From positions 4,423,738 through 4,487,737 of the forward strand of contig NZ_LR593886.1 of the NCBI RefSeq assembly GCF_901538265.1: DNA of 64,000 bases, in the 5' to 3' direction. The notes below the pieces were generated by a model, which was not told the DNA's origin, ran no database searches, and worked only from the letters and a program-made list of their open reading frames with translations. The DNA comes from Gemmata massiliana. GTDB lineage: Bacteria; Planctomycetota; Planctomycetia; Gemmatales; Gemmataceae. Position numbers and translations under genes: made by a program. Below are positions 42,122-51,829 of this stretch, in pieces. The stretch's first letter is position 1; each line of letters starts with the position of its first letter.

Positions 42122-43096
42122 TCAAGGCGTCATCACGATCGAGCCGACGGTTCGGCGCCCCTCCAAGTCGCGGTGAACTTGCTCGGCTCGGTCCAGCGGG
42201 TACGTGTGTCGCACTTCCACCTTCACCTTGCCCGTGCGGATCGCCTCGAATACATCTCGCGCGGTCGCTTCCAGATCCGCGCGGGTCGCAGTGTACGTCG
42301 CCAGTGTCGGCCGGGCCAGGTACAGCGAACCCTTCTGCGAGAGAACGCCGATATCGAACGGGGTCACTTTGCCGGATGAGTTCCCGAAGCTCACCATCAG
42401 CCCGAGCGGGCGCAGGCAGTCGAGCGAGTTCATGAACGTGTCCTTCCCGATCGAGTCGTACACTACGGGCACGCCAACCCCACCGGTGATTTCGCGCACG
42501 CGCTTTGCAACGTCTTCGCGGGTGGAGATGATGAGGTGGTCGCACCCGTGCGCCCGAGCGATCGCGGCCTTCTCGTCCGATCCGACAGTGCCGATGACCG
42601 TTGCTCCGAGCGCTTTCAGCCACTGGCACGCGAACAGCCCGACCCCGCCCGCGGCGGCGTGGAACAGCACCGTCTCGCCCGGCTTGACGGTATAGGTCCG
42701 ACGGATCAGGTATTGTGCAGTCATGCCCTTTAACATCACCGCGGCGGCCGTCTGATCGGTCACACCTTCCGGGACCGGCACCAGAATGTGCGCCGGGATT
42801 AGGCGCACCTGGGAGTACGAACCCGGCGGTCCGCCCGCATAGGCCACCCGATCACCGGGCTTCACGACGGTGACGTCCGGACCGACCGCTTCAACGATCC
42901 CGGCGCCCTCGCTTCCCAGTCCGCTCGGGAGCGGAATCGGGTACAGCCCGGAGCGGTGGTACGTGTCGATGAAATTCACCCCGACGGCCGTGTGCCGGAT
43001 GCGGGCTTGCCCCGGACCCGGTTCGCCGACCTCAACGTCTTCCCAGCGCAGTACCTCGGGGCCGCCCGTCTGCTGGATACGAATTGCCTTCGGCAT
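42122..43096 (-). CDS. NADPH:quinone oxidoreductase (MDR superfamily)
   Basis: 324 residues from the ATG at 43096 (MPKAIRIQQTGG). A zinc-independent medium-chain reductase of the QOR type: GVNFIDTYHRSGLYP, GSEGAGIVEAVGPDVTVVKP, the hinge MLKGMTAQYLIRRTY and the NADPH-binding AAAGGVGLFACQWLKALGA. The C-terminus (HTYPLDRAEQVHRDLEGRRT) fits E. coli QorA. It reduces quinones or enals with NADPH in the cytoplasm. It is divergent from the PNPOx-like gene at 43261. Confidence 0.93.
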   Translation of the reverse strand: MPKAIRIQQTGGPEVLRWEDVEVGEPGPGQARIRHTAVGVNFIDTYHRSGLYPIPLPSGLGSEGAGIVEAVGPDVTVVKPGDRVAYAGGPPGSYSQVRLIPAHILVPVPEGVTDQTAAAVMLKGMTAQYLIRRTYTVKPGETVLFHAAAGGVGLFACQWLKALGATVIGTVGSDEKAAIARAHGCDHLIISTREDVAKRVREITGGVGVPVVYDSIGKDTFMNSLDCLRPLGLMVSFGNSSGKVTPFDIGVLSQKGSLYLARPTLATYTATRADLEATARDVFEAIRTGKVKVEVRHTYPLDRAEQVHRDLEGRRTVGSIVMTP

Positions 43097-43260
43097 GTGG
43101 TTGTCTCGATTCGGATCATTGGGCGACACGGTCAGAATACGCCCCGTTTACTTCGCGGCTCCGGCGCATTTGCACCGCCCTGCGTGGCACCCTCGCGGCG
43201 TGAAATTTGCGAACCGTACTTTTGCCCGGTTTCGATGCACCGCTTCATGAGAGTGCTCCA

Positions 43261-43755
43261 ATGGCAACTTCACCCGACAATAAACTGCACGAACTACTTG
43301 AGGAATTCGGCACCGCGATGCTGGCTACACGCACCCCTGAAGGGCAACTCCGCGCGAGGCCAATGGGACTTGCGGAAGTCGAACAGGACGGCACGCTCTG
43401 GTTCCTGACGAGCAAAGGCTCGGCGAAGGTGGACGAACTCGCGCGGGACGGTCACGCGGCTGTGACGATGCAATCCAAAACGAAGTTTGTGTCCGTGAGT
43501 GGAACGGCGACTCCCGTCGAGGACCGCGCACGGGTCGCGCGCCTCTGGAAGATCGAGTGGAAAGCCTGGTTCCCGGGCGGGAAGGACGATCCGGACTTGG
43601 TGCTCCTGCGGTTCCACGCGGACACGGGCGAGTATTGGGACAACAGCGGGACGAGCGGAATCAAGTACCTCATCGAAGCGGGTAAAGCGCTACTGACCGG
43701 TGCGCGGCCCGATGTCGGGGACGATCCCAAGGTTCACGCCAAGGTCACTTTGTAG
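43261..43755 (+). CDS. Pyridoxamine 5'-phosphate oxidase-like FMN-binding protein
   Basis: 164 residues. It fits the general-stress-protein-26 group of the split-barrel fold: LLEEFGTAMLATRTPEGQLR, RPMGLAEVEQDGTLWFLTSK, then VSVSGTATPVEDRARVARLW and KIEWKAWFPGGKDDPDLVLL. Probably binds FMN or a related flavin; substrate unknown. The start at 43261 is chosen over 43207, which would add a weak lead. A small hypothetical gene follows 66 bases later. Confidence 0.88.
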   Translation: MATSPDNKLHELLEEFGTAMLATRTPEGQLRARPMGLAEVEQDGTLWFLTSKGSAKVDELARDGHAAVTMQSKTKFVSVSGTATPVEDRARVARLWKIEWKAWFPGGKDDPDLVLLRFHADTGEYWDNSGTSGIKYLIEAGKALLTGARPDVGDDPKVHAKVTL

Positions 43756-43820
43756 ACGGCGATTGGCACAATGCTTGCGACAGGATTTCTGCCCAACACC
43801 TCTCACTCGGAGAGAACGCC

Positions 43821-44060
43821 ATGAGCAAGAAGAGTCACAGCCCGGGACCGATCCCACCGGGTAACAAGCCACATATGGGAACCACGTTCCAGCCCGATCA
43901 GGACGAACAGGGGCAGCTCGACGACCAACAGGGCACGGGGTTTCAGGAGGAAGATCCGAAGCGCAGACTCGGTGACTTTACGGGCACTGGCGAACACGCC
44001 CGACAACAGCCCGGCCCGTTAAACAACGGCGGGCGGAGGCACGGTGAAGACGCGGGGTGA
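43821..44060 (+). CDS. Small polar protein, Gly/Gln/Asp-rich
   Basis: 79 residues, almost without hydrophobic residues (SKKSHSPGPIPPGNKPHMGT, DQDEQGQLDDQQGTGFQEED, ending PGPLNNGGRRHGEDAG). It looks intrinsically disordered, like small stress-related or spacer proteins. A ribosome site GGAGAG lies 8 bases before the ATG, and an intrinsic terminator follows at 44104, so it is likely a real gene. Function unknown. Confidence 0.65.
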   Translation: MSKKSHSPGPIPPGNKPHMGTTFQPDQDEQGQLDDQQGTGFQEEDPKRRLGDFTGTGEHARQQPGPLNNGGRRHGEDAG

Positions 44061-44103
44061 AATGATTACCCACTGCGAACGGATCACTTCAGCAATTTCG
44101 ATG

Positions 44104-44137
44104 CAGCCGCGAACACCATTCGCGGCTGTGATCGTTT
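44104..44137 (+). terminator. Intrinsic terminator
   Basis: CAGCCGCGAA (44104-44113) and TTCGCGGCTG (44119-44128) form a perfect 10-bp stem with a 5-base loop, followed by TGATCGTTTT. Confidence 0.85.
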
Positions 44138-44261
44138 TGGGAGGAACGGGTGCCGCATTTGGGAAACCGGTGGCCCGCCGGGCTTTTGATCCGTGCCGCG
44201 CACCGCATGGCTCCAGAAAACTAAACTGTAAACTGAACCGGGCAGTCCAAGTGCCGGCCCC

Positions 44262-45320
44262 GTGGAGTCACCCAGAGTGCAGATCCGTCGAATTCGTTCC
44301 GTACTTCGTCAGCGCCTCGATTGGTTTTTGGTCGGAATGGGCGCTGCGGTTGGATTGGCGTGGTTGTTTCCCGAACCGGGCGCGGACGGCGGGTGGATGC
44401 ACCCGGACCTTCTGACCAAGGCCGGGGTCGCGCTCGTGTTCTTCCTTCACGGTGTGGCCCTCCCGTTCGCCGCGCTCAAGGCCGGAACGCTCCGCTGGCC
44501 CCTGCACCTGACCGTACAGAGCTGCACCTATCTTCTGTTCCCGCTCCTCGGAATCGCGATGCTGGCGGTCATTGGGGACCGCCTCCCGACGGGTTTGAGG
44601 CTCGGGATCTTCTATTTGTGTGTGCTGCCGTCCACCGTTTCGTCATCGGTGGCACTTACGGCTGCGGCGCGAGGCAACGTTCCGGCCGCGGTGTTTAACG
44701 CGACGCTCTCAGCGCTGTTGGGCGTGCTTCTGACTCCCCTGTGGATCTCGGGGTATCTCGGAGCTAGTGGCGCTTCGCTCCCGGTGGGCGAAGTCGTGCT
44801 CGATCTGGTTCAGTGGCTGGTTGTCCCACTCGCGGCGGGGCAAATCTCCCGACCGTGGTTGGGCGCGTGGATCGGGCGGCACAAGCCGCTCGTTCACGCG
44901 ATCGATCGCGGAACCGTCCTGTTGCTGGTTTACACGTCGTTCTGTGAATCGGTACAGCGGGGCGTGTGGACCGGTCATGGTTGGGGGGCGCTGATCGGAA
45001 CCGGGATCGGGTGCGCGGTTCTCCTGGCGGTGGCGCTCGGGGTAACGTCGACCGTGTGCCGCGCGCTGCGGTTCAGTGAAGAGGACCGGATCGCGGCCGT
45101 GTTCTGCGGGTCGAAGAAAACGTTGGCTTCGGGTGTGCCGATGGCGGCGCTGATCTTTGGATCGAACCCCGATGTGGGGCTGATTCTGCTGCCGATTATG
45201 ATTTACCACCCGCTGCAACTGGTCGTGTGCGGCGTACTCGCCGGCCGGTGGGCGCGGCGCGCAGCGCCCATCGAATCGGCGCCATCGACTTTGGTAGCGG
45301 GGAAGAGCATCTCGAAGTGA
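44262..45320 (+). CDS. SBF-like (bile acid:sodium symporter family) membrane protein
   Basis: 352 residues from a GTG at 44262. About ten hydrophobic helices are visible. It fits the PF13593 SBF-like group (yeast Rch1 / bacterial YfeH): LTKAGVALVFFLHGVALPFA, YLCVLPSTVSSSVALTAAAR with the crossover region, GNVPAAVFNATLSALLGVLL and the C-terminal FCGSKKTLASGVPMAALIFG, PIMIYHPLQLVVCG. Transports an unknown organic anion or ion with sodium. It appears to be monocistronic. Confidence 0.88.
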   Translation: MESPRVQIRRIRSVLRQRLDWFLVGMGAAVGLAWLFPEPGADGGWMHPDLLTKAGVALVFFLHGVALPFAALKAGTLRWPLHLTVQSCTYLLFPLLGIAMLAVIGDRLPTGLRLGIFYLCVLPSTVSSSVALTAAARGNVPAAVFNATLSALLGVLLTPLWISGYLGASGASLPVGEVVLDLVQWLVVPLAAGQISRPWLGAWIGRHKPLVHAIDRGTVLLLVYTSFCESVQRGVWTGHGWGALIGTGIGCAVLLAVALGVTSTVCRALRFSEEDRIAAVFCGSKKTLASGVPMAALIFGSNPDVGLILLPIMIYHPLQLVVCGVLAGRWARRAAPIESAPSTLVAGKSISK

Positions 45321-45405
45321 CGGAACTCGCAGTTCCCGATCGCGCCTTTCGGGACACCGGAGCCGATCACCATAGATTGGCTCGCAGTTTAGTTCCACAC
45401 GTGAC

Positions 45406-45433
45406 CGAAGCCCCACCAATCTGCGGGGCTTCG
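45406..45433. terminator. Hairpin between convergent genes
   Basis: CGAAGCCCC (45406-45414) pairs with GGGGCTTCG (45425-45433). No clear T-tract on either strand, but the position between two convergent stops suggests transcript ending. Confidence 0.5.
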
Positions 45434-45443
45434 ATGGCACGAG

Positions 45444-46334
45444 CTACTTCTTCGCCGCGCGCGTTTTTTCCGTGCCCTTGGAGGAAGCCGTAATCGTGAG
45501 GGAACCGTTGTTGGGCAGTTCGGCGGAAACATCGATGGTTACGTCGATCTTACTGTCCTCGAACTCGATGGTCCCATCAATGCAGGCATCAATGGTGGCC
45601 TTGATGACCAGCTTGCTACCCTCTTTGGTTTTGATGAACTGCTCCTCACCGAGTTCGAGTTCCGTGACGAGCGCGGTGACCGTGATTTCAAGGACACCGA
45701 ACTGCGCGCCGTCTTTTTTGTAGACCTTCAGGAGCTTGCCGCTCACCGTCGACTTCTTCACGTCGACCTTCATTTTGTCTTCGCCGAGCGACTTAAAAAT
45801 CTGTTCGCTCTTTTCCGGCGGTACTTTCCAGCTCCCGCCAACTTTGACGGCGTCTTTGGGCAAGAAGTCTTCGTTCTGCGGGTCGCCGTCCTTCTTGTTG
45901 AAGCTCTTGTAGAGTTCCGGGGCTTCGTCCTCTTTCAGCTCCTTGCCGTCGACGCTGAGCGCGTACTTGTCGCCCTTCTTTTCGATGAGCACGGTCTTCC
46001 CGGAATACGCAGCCTTGGTCGTTCCGTTCTTGTCGGTCTTCTCGGCGACGGTGTACTTCCGCGTCAGCTTCGTGGGCCGCCTGTCGCCCTCTTTCTTTTC
46101 CAGGATCTCCTCGGTGTACGCCTCTTTATTGACGTTCGGGATTTCCTCTTTTTTGTTCGCACCCGCGAAATCCACATCGACGTTGGTCTTACCTTCTTCC
46201 TTCTTCTCGTTCTCGGTCTTGTCACCCTTTTTGCTCTTGTAGAGCTTGAGCGTATAGGTCTCATCCGCAGCGAACGCGGAACCGCCCGCCAATAGGCCGA
46301 CCGCGAAGCAATACGTCAGGAGCGCGCGAAACAT
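45444..46334 (-). CDS. Secreted lysine-rich hypothetical protein
   Basis: 296 residues with a signal peptide (LLTYCFAVGLLAGGSAFAAD). The mature protein is unusually charged, with many Lys/Glu (LYKSKKGDKTENEKKEEGKT, EILEKKEGDRRPTKLTRKYT) in an otherwise Arg-rich genome. The core is beta-rich: VKVGGSWKVPPEKSEQIF, LKVYKKDGAQFGVLEITVTA, and repeated KATIDACIDGTIEFEDSKID-like strands. I know no domain name; similar secreted proteins of this length are common in planctomycetes. Single gene. Confidence 0.75.
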   Translation of the reverse strand: MFRALLTYCFAVGLLAGGSAFAADETYTLKLYKSKKGDKTENEKKEEGKTNVDVDFAGANKKEEIPNVNKEAYTEEILEKKEGDRRPTKLTRKYTVAEKTDKNGTTKAAYSGKTVLIEKKGDKYALSVDGKELKEDEAPELYKSFNKKDGDPQNEDFLPKDAVKVGGSWKVPPEKSEQIFKSLGEDKMKVDVKKSTVSGKLLKVYKKDGAQFGVLEITVTALVTELELGEEQFIKTKEGSKLVIKATIDACIDGTIEFEDSKIDVTIDVSAELPNNGSLTITASSKGTEKTRAAKK

Positions 46335-46644
46335 GAGGAGAACCCTTCCGGATGTGGGTACTGATCGAACACCCGGTCATGGTACGGCGACGTGGGGAAA
46401 GTGGGCAAATCGGAAATGGGGATCGTTGCTTTCGTGGTGGCGACTCTATCGGCGAGATGTTGGGGAAATAATGGGAAGCGAAACAGTACTATTTATGATA
46501 TATTTCATGCGTACTCATAATTTTATTGCGCATAGCCGAATTTCAGCGCCATTATCGATATTTGCTGCGAGTTCGCTTGAGATCGGCGCAGGATTGGAGG
46601 AAGTCATCGCGTAAATCCGCTACTCCATTGTTCAATCGCGGGCG
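46335..46644. other. Intergenic stretch with AT-rich island
   Basis: An AT-rich strip at about 46468-46535 (ATTTATGATATATTTCATGC and TAATTTTATTGCGC) stands out from the high-GC surroundings and could hold promoters for the minus-strand gene or the plus-strand genes. No gene recognised. Confidence 0.4.
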
Positions 46645-46887
46645 GTGGTTCGGAGATCGCGCGTGGTTTTCGACTTCGACTTTGCGGGCCGAGCAGTCGC
46701 GGCACAAAGGGTACTTGCTGCGATGAGCATCCGCGCGGAGTACACACCGGACAAACTGATCGCGGTCGAGGAGGGTGGCCGGGTCGAGTATCGCGTGGTT
46801 CACCGGATCGAGGTTTCCGAGGGCGACGCGGACCGCGCACATCATATTCTGGCCGAGTATTCCTTGGTCGATTGCGCCAGTGATTGA
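46645..46887 (+). CDS. Short hypothetical ORF, uncertain
   Basis: 80 residues, with an alternative ATG at 46723 (MSIRAEYTPDKLIAVEEGGR, then VEYRVVHRIEVSEGDADRAH). The second half looks protein-like but has no family I know. It precedes the sarcosine-oxidase-like gene by 91 bases on the same strand. Confidence 0.3.
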   Translation: MVRRSRVVFDFDFAGRAVAAQRVLAAMSIRAEYTPDKLIAVEEGGRVEYRVVHRIEVSEGDADRAHHILAEYSLVDCASD

Positions 46888-46978
46888 GCCGGTTGCTTCG
46901 CAAATGAGGTCGGCCGCAGCCCGTTTTCCAAGTATGATTCGCGGAGTGGCGCTTGGGAACAGGTTGAGGTAACGATCG

Positions 46979-48109
46979 ATGTCCCAATCGTTCGACGTGA
47001 TCGTGTTGGGCGTGGGCGGAATGGGTTCGGCCGCGTGCTTCGAACTGGCGCGCCGCGGGCGCCGCGTACTGGGCCTGGAGCAGTTCCCGCTCGTTCACGC
47101 ACGCGGCAGTTCGCACGGGCACACGCGCATCATTCGCACCGCTTATGCCGAGCACCCGAGCTACGTTCCACTGGCGCGGCGGGCGTTCGAGAAGTGGTAC
47201 GAACTGGAACAACTCACCGGGCGGCACTTGCTGACCGAGTGCCCGTGCTTGAACGCCGGCCCGCCGGGGAGCGAACACGTTGAGGGGGTTCGCGCGTCGG
47301 TGCGCGCTCACGACCTCGCTGCCGAGGAGCTGACGGGTGCTGAGATCAATCGGCGCTACCCGGCGTTCCATTTCCCGGGCGATTTCGTGGGAGTCATCGA
47401 GCAAGCTGCAGGGTTCTTGTTCGTCGAAGAGTGCGTTCGCGCTCAGATTGATAGCGCAGTATCCTTTGGGGCCGAGATCCACGCGGAGGAAGCCGTTCGT
47501 GCGTGGAAGGTCGTCGGGGACGGTGTGGAAGTGACAACCGATCGTGGAACTTATCGCGCGGCGAAACTGGTGATTGCGGCCGGTGCATGGGCGACGAAGT
47601 TGCTCGCGACGATCGGCGTTCCGCTCCGGGTGATGCGACAGGTATTGCTCTGGTTCGCGGCGGGGGCGCGCCCCGAGTTGTTCCGACGCGACCGGTTCCC
47701 GCTTTTCATCGCGGACGTGCCCGGCGTGCCGTTCTACGGGTTGCCGGCCGTCGATCCATTCGGAGCAAAAGTCGCACGGCACTACGGTGCGCCAGAACTT
47801 CCCGACCCGGACGGCGTGTCGTGGGACGTGAGCGCGTCCGACGTAGAAGTGATGCGCGAGAACTTGGCGGCGATGCTTCCGGGACTGGGCGCGTTCACGA
47901 AGGGGCAGGTGTGCATGTACACAGTCACCCCGGACCGGCACTTCGTGATCGACCAGCACCCGGAGTTCCCGCAAGTGAGCGTGGCGTGCGGGTTTTCGGG
48001 GCACGGGTTTAAGTTCGCACCCACCGTGGGTGAAATCCTCGCCGACCTCGCCGAGCGCAGAAACACTGCTCACGACATCAGTCTGTTTTCCGCGCGCCGA
48101 ACCCGTTAA
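46979..48109 (+). CDS. FAD-dependent amine oxidase, monomeric sarcosine / N-methyltryptophan oxidase type
   Basis: 376 residues. N-terminal Rossmann motif VLGVGGMGSAACFELARRGR, then LEQFPLVHARGSSHGHTRII with the flavin-contacting RxxR region. The C-terminus has CMYTVTPDRHFVIDQHPE, whose Cys is the expected covalent flavin attachment site of MSOX/MTOX, and CGFSGHGFKFAPTVGEILAD. It oxidises N-methyl amino acids, releasing formaldehyde and H2O2, or a related secondary amine. No folate-dependent partner subunits are adjacent, consistent with the monomeric type. Confidence 0.92.
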   Translation: MSQSFDVIVLGVGGMGSAACFELARRGRRVLGLEQFPLVHARGSSHGHTRIIRTAYAEHPSYVPLARRAFEKWYELEQLTGRHLLTECPCLNAGPPGSEHVEGVRASVRAHDLAAEELTGAEINRRYPAFHFPGDFVGVIEQAAGFLFVEECVRAQIDSAVSFGAEIHAEEAVRAWKVVGDGVEVTTDRGTYRAAKLVIAAGAWATKLLATIGVPLRVMRQVLLWFAAGARPELFRRDRFPLFIADVPGVPFYGLPAVDPFGAKVARHYGAPELPDPDGVSWDVSASDVEVMRENLAAMLPGLGAFTKGQVCMYTVTPDRHFVIDQHPEFPQVSVACGFSGHGFKFAPTVGEILADLAERRNTAHDISLFSARRTR

Positions 48110-48130
48110 TCCGCTCCACAAAGTGGAAAC

Positions 48131-50752
48131 TCAGAACGGGACGTCCTCACCTTCTCCGAAAAGGCTCGGGCTGCTCGGTTGGGGCTTAGGTTTGCGCCGC
48201 GGGGCTTCGGGCGGCTGAACCACGTTCGTCTTCCGCGGTGGGAGGTCTCCAGACACAACAGGTGTAGTTCCCAGGGCGGGTGCGGTGACGACAGAAGGCG
48301 TCGAAACGCCGGGCAGTTCGTGCTGCTTTTCCAGTGAACTGAGCACCGCGGTCGCGCGCTTTAACACGGCGTCCGGAACTCCCGCTAGGCGCGCGACGTG
48401 GATGCCGTAACTGCGCTCCGCGTTGCCGGGCGCGATCTTGTGCAGGAACACAATTTCGTCGGCCAGTTCGCGCACCAGCACGTTGTAGTTCCGCAACCGG
48501 GGCAGGGCGGTCGCTAGTTGCGCCAGTTCGTGGTAGTGCGTCGCGAACAGTGACCGGCACCCGATCGCGTCGTGCAGGTACTCCGTCATCGCCCATGCGA
48601 GCGACACACCGTCGTAGGTAGCGGTGCCGCGGCCGATCTCGTCGAGGATCACGAGGCTGCGCGGCGTCGCGTTGTTCAGGATGTTCGCGGCCTCGGTCAT
48701 TTCCACCATGAACGTCGATTGCCCGCGGCTCAGTTCGTCGCTCGCGCCGACGCGCGTGAAGATGCGGTCCGTCATACCGATTGTCGCGCTTTTCGCGGGG
48801 ACCAAACTCCCCATGTGCGCCATGAGCGTGATGAGCGCGACTTGCCGCAGGAACGTGCTCTTACCGGCCATGTTTGGGCCGGTCACGAGCCAGAACGTGC
48901 CGTCGTCGGGACCGAACGCGGCGTCGTTGGGGACGAACGTGCCCGGCGGCAGGATCTGGTCGAGTACCGGGTGCCGCCCGTCGCGGATGTCCAGAATCGG
49001 CTCGTCGACGAGCACTGGGCGGACGTAGTTGCGGGCCGCGGCGAGTTCCGCCAGCGCGGAGAGCATGTCGAGCGCCGCGAGCACTTCCGCGGTGTTCAGC
49101 AGGCGCGGCGTTTGGGCCGCGACCTGATCCCGGAGCGTGAGGAAGAGTTGCAGTTCCAGTGCACGGCTCTTGTCCTGTGCGGTAACGACCTTTTCCTCGT
49201 ACTCGCGCAGCGCGGGTGTGTAGTAGCGCTTCGCGTTCTTGAGCGTTTTCTGGTGCTTGTACTCGGCGGGTGTTTTGGTTTCGTTCGCGTTGGTGATTTC
49301 GAGGTAGTAGCCGTCGATCTCGTTGTACCCGACCTTGAGGCTCCCGATCCCGGTGCGCGTGATCTCCTGGGCCTGATAGCGCGCGATCCAGTTCTTCCCG
49401 TCGGTGGTGAGAGCGCGCAACTCGTCCAACTCCGCGCTGAACCCGGCGCGGATGACGCCGCCCTCTTTCGCGATGTGCGGCGGGTCGTCTTCGATGGCCT
49501 TGTCGAGCAGTTCGCGGATGTCCGGGCACAATTCGAGGCGCTTTTCCAGTTCCTGCAAGAGTGGTGACCGGCGCCCGGTGAGTTTGGCCTTCACCGCGGG
49601 TAGTTTGCGGAGCGTGCGTGCGATCGCGGACAGGTCGCGCGGGCCTGCTTTCGCAGTGGAGACGCGCGTGGTGAGGCGCTGGATGTCCGAGCACGCTTCG
49701 AGGTGCTCGCGCACCGCCCGGCGCAGAGCGTGGTCCTTGAGTAGTTCTTCAACTGCGTCGAGCCGCGCGTTGATGGCGGGGCGGTCGGTGAGCGGCGCGA
49801 GCACACTGTCGTGGAGTAACCGCGCGCCCATCGGAGTCACGGTGCGGTCGAGTACCGACAGGAGCGACCCGTCGCGCTGGTTGTCGCGCAGCGTGCGCGT
49901 GAGTTCGAGGCTGCGCCGCGTGACTTCGTCGAGTGCGAGGAGCGTGTCCGGGCGGTGCGGCCGGAGCCGGCGGATGTGCTGGAGGCTCGCTTTCAGCGTT
50001 TCTTGCAGGTAAATGATGACCGCGCCGGCCGCGACCAGACCCGGCTGCGCGTCCTCGAACCCGAATCCGGTGAACGTGCTCACCGCGAAGTGAGTCTTCA
50101 GCGCGGCGAGCGCGGTCGAGGGGTCGAATGTCCAGTCGGGCCGGGCCACGCGGCTGCGCGGCAAGTGCATCCCGGCGGCTTGCGCCACGGCATTCGTGAG
50201 CGCGTCCGCGAACAGGCACTCGACCGCGTTGAGCCGCGAGAGCTCGTCGGACAGTTTGGGTGTGGGGACGTCGGCCGCGGAGAAGTATCCGGTGGAGAGG
50301 TCGACCCATGCGATCCCGTAGACACCGGCTTTCGCCGCGGGTACGAGCGCGACGAGGTAGTTCGGGGCGCGCGGGTCGAGCAGCCCGTCGTCGGTGATCG
50401 TGCCCGGGGTGACGATCCGGTTCACCTCGCGCGGGATGATCTTCTTCTTCGGGTCGGGTTCCTCCATCTGCTCGCACACCGCCACGCGGTGCCCGGCGCG
50501 GAGCAAAAGCCCGAGGTAGTGTTCGAGTTTGTGGACCGGCACCCCGGCCATCGGGATCGACCCGTCGCGCTTGGTGAGCGTGATGCCGAGCACGCGCGAG
50601 CCCAGTTCCGCGTCGTCCTCGAAGAGTTCGTAGAAGTCGCCGTTGCGGAACAGGACGAGCATGCCCGGGTGCTGGGTCTTCGCGTCGCGGTACTGCTGCA
50701 TCATGCGGGACATGGCTGCGTCCGGGTCGAAAGTCTCGAGGTCAAACGTCAC
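48131..50752 (-). CDS. mutS: DNA mismatch repair protein MutS
   Basis: 873 residues. The mismatch-binding N-terminus is intact: MSRMMQQYRDAKTQHPGMLV with FRNGDFYELFEDD carrying the Phe-x-Glu wedge (here GDFYELF). The core and clamp domains follow, then the ATPase: TGPNMAGKSTFLRQVALITL (Walker A), SRGQSTFMVEMTEAANILNN, VILDEIGRGTATYDGVSLAW (Walker B) and LFATHYHEL. The C-terminal tail is Pro-rich. The start could also be the ATG at 50713. MutS recognises mismatches and recruits MutL, which is not in this window. Confidence 0.97.
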   Translation of the reverse strand: MTFDLETFDPDAAMSRMMQQYRDAKTQHPGMLVLFRNGDFYELFEDDAELGSRVLGITLTKRDGSIPMAGVPVHKLEHYLGLLLRAGHRVAVCEQMEEPDPKKKIIPREVNRIVTPGTITDDGLLDPRAPNYLVALVPAAKAGVYGIAWVDLSTGYFSAADVPTPKLSDELSRLNAVECLFADALTNAVAQAAGMHLPRSRVARPDWTFDPSTALAALKTHFAVSTFTGFGFEDAQPGLVAAGAVIIYLQETLKASLQHIRRLRPHRPDTLLALDEVTRRSLELTRTLRDNQRDGSLLSVLDRTVTPMGARLLHDSVLAPLTDRPAINARLDAVEELLKDHALRRAVREHLEACSDIQRLTTRVSTAKAGPRDLSAIARTLRKLPAVKAKLTGRRSPLLQELEKRLELCPDIRELLDKAIEDDPPHIAKEGGVIRAGFSAELDELRALTTDGKNWIARYQAQEITRTGIGSLKVGYNEIDGYYLEITNANETKTPAEYKHQKTLKNAKRYYTPALREYEEKVVTAQDKSRALELQLFLTLRDQVAAQTPRLLNTAEVLAALDMLSALAELAAARNYVRPVLVDEPILDIRDGRHPVLDQILPPGTFVPNDAAFGPDDGTFWLVTGPNMAGKSTFLRQVALITLMAHMGSLVPAKSATIGMTDRIFTRVGASDELSRGQSTFMVEMTEAANILNNATPRSLVILDEIGRGTATYDGVSLAWAMTEYLHDAIGCRSLFATHYHELAQLATALPRLRNYNVLVRELADEIVFLHKIAPGNAERSYGIHVARLAGVPDAVLKRATAVLSSLEKQHELPGVSTPSVVTAPALGTTPVVSGDLPPRKTNVVQPPEAPRRKPKPQPSSPSLFGEGEDVPF

Positions 50753-50946
50753 GCCGTCGGCTCGCGCCGCGACAAGAGTGTATCGGAATCTCCGGACCGT
50801 GGGAATGAGCGAAGTGAGCGCCGGGACCGGCCGAACCGAGTTTATGACTTTCGACTGTAAGACTTAAAACTGAAGGGACCGCCGACCTTGTTGGTACCAA
50901 TCTCGCGACGGTAGTATCAATCACAATCAAAACCGGGAGTTTCGGA

Positions 50947-51814
50947 ATGGCGAAACCGTTCGACGCGACGTTGAATGCGCTGATCGCCGTTCGTCCGGAC
51001 GATTGGGCCGCGTACTTCGCGCGACTCGCCGGAATCTCGCCCGATCCAAGTGAATCGCTCGACATGGGCCTTGCGACGACGCTCCAGGCCGACCGAATCT
51101 TTCGCATCAACGGCTCGAAACCGGCGCTCCTGCACCTGGAACTGGGAGCGAATCACCGGCTCGGCGTTCCGCGCGATTTGATGCGATACAATACTCTCAT
51201 CGACCACCAGCACGAATTACCGGTGGAAACGGTGCTGGTGTTCCTCCAACCAAAGGCATTGGCGAGCGACCAGAACGGGCTGTACACGCGTCACGGGGAG
51301 CATTATTTCGCAGTTCCGATACCGCGTGGAGTGCGTTTGGGAGCGTTCGAGCGATGACTGGCTCAAGGGCAGTCTCGGCCTCGCACCACCGGCGTTACTG
51401 ACGGATGAAGCGAGCGCCGATCTCGAAACCGCGCTGGACCGGTTCCACACGTGCTTGATCGGCACCGGGGCGGACCGAACTGTCACGAACAGCGTGTTGA
51501 GATCGTCTTACGTGTTGTGCGGCTTGCGCTACGACAATGAGCGCATGGCGGAGATGTACCGGAGGTTGAGCATGTTGATGAAGGAATCGACGACGCACCA
51601 GGCGATTCTCGGTGAGGGGTGCGAACAGGGGCTTGAACATGGCCGTCTCCGCACTTCCAGGGAGTTACTCTTGCAGGGTACGAAGAAGTTTGGCTCGCCA
51701 TCAGTGGCGAATGCAGCGATTCTTAATGGGATCACGGATTTGGGGCGCTTGGAACGGCTCGCGGATCAGGTTCTGGACGCAACGGGCTGGGACGAGTGGC
51801 TAAAAACGGAGTGA
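50947..51814 (+). pseudogene. Rpn/COG5464-like nuclease gene with a frameshift
   Basis: The first frame (50947-51357) reads AKPFDATLNALIAVRPDDWA, then FRINGSKPALLHLELGANHR and VETVLVFLQPKALA, typical of Rpn/PD-(D/E)xK-type proteins with Asp...E-x-x-type core. It then runs out of frame. The second frame (from 51317) continues naturally as RYRVECVWERSSDDWLKGSL, TDEASADLETALDRFH, AILGEGCEQGLEHG and the C-terminal LERLADQVLDATGWDEWLKT. A single-base change near 51315 joins them into about 289 residues. Such genes are often in many copies in planctomycetes. It is either inactivated or a sequence error. Confidence 0.65.
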
Positions 51815-51829
51815 GTCGAACCGGTGGGG

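Noticed and set aside
46604..48121. 505-codon minus-strand open frame
   Set aside because: Mostly antisense to the sarcosine-oxidase-like gene, with random Arg/His-rich content.
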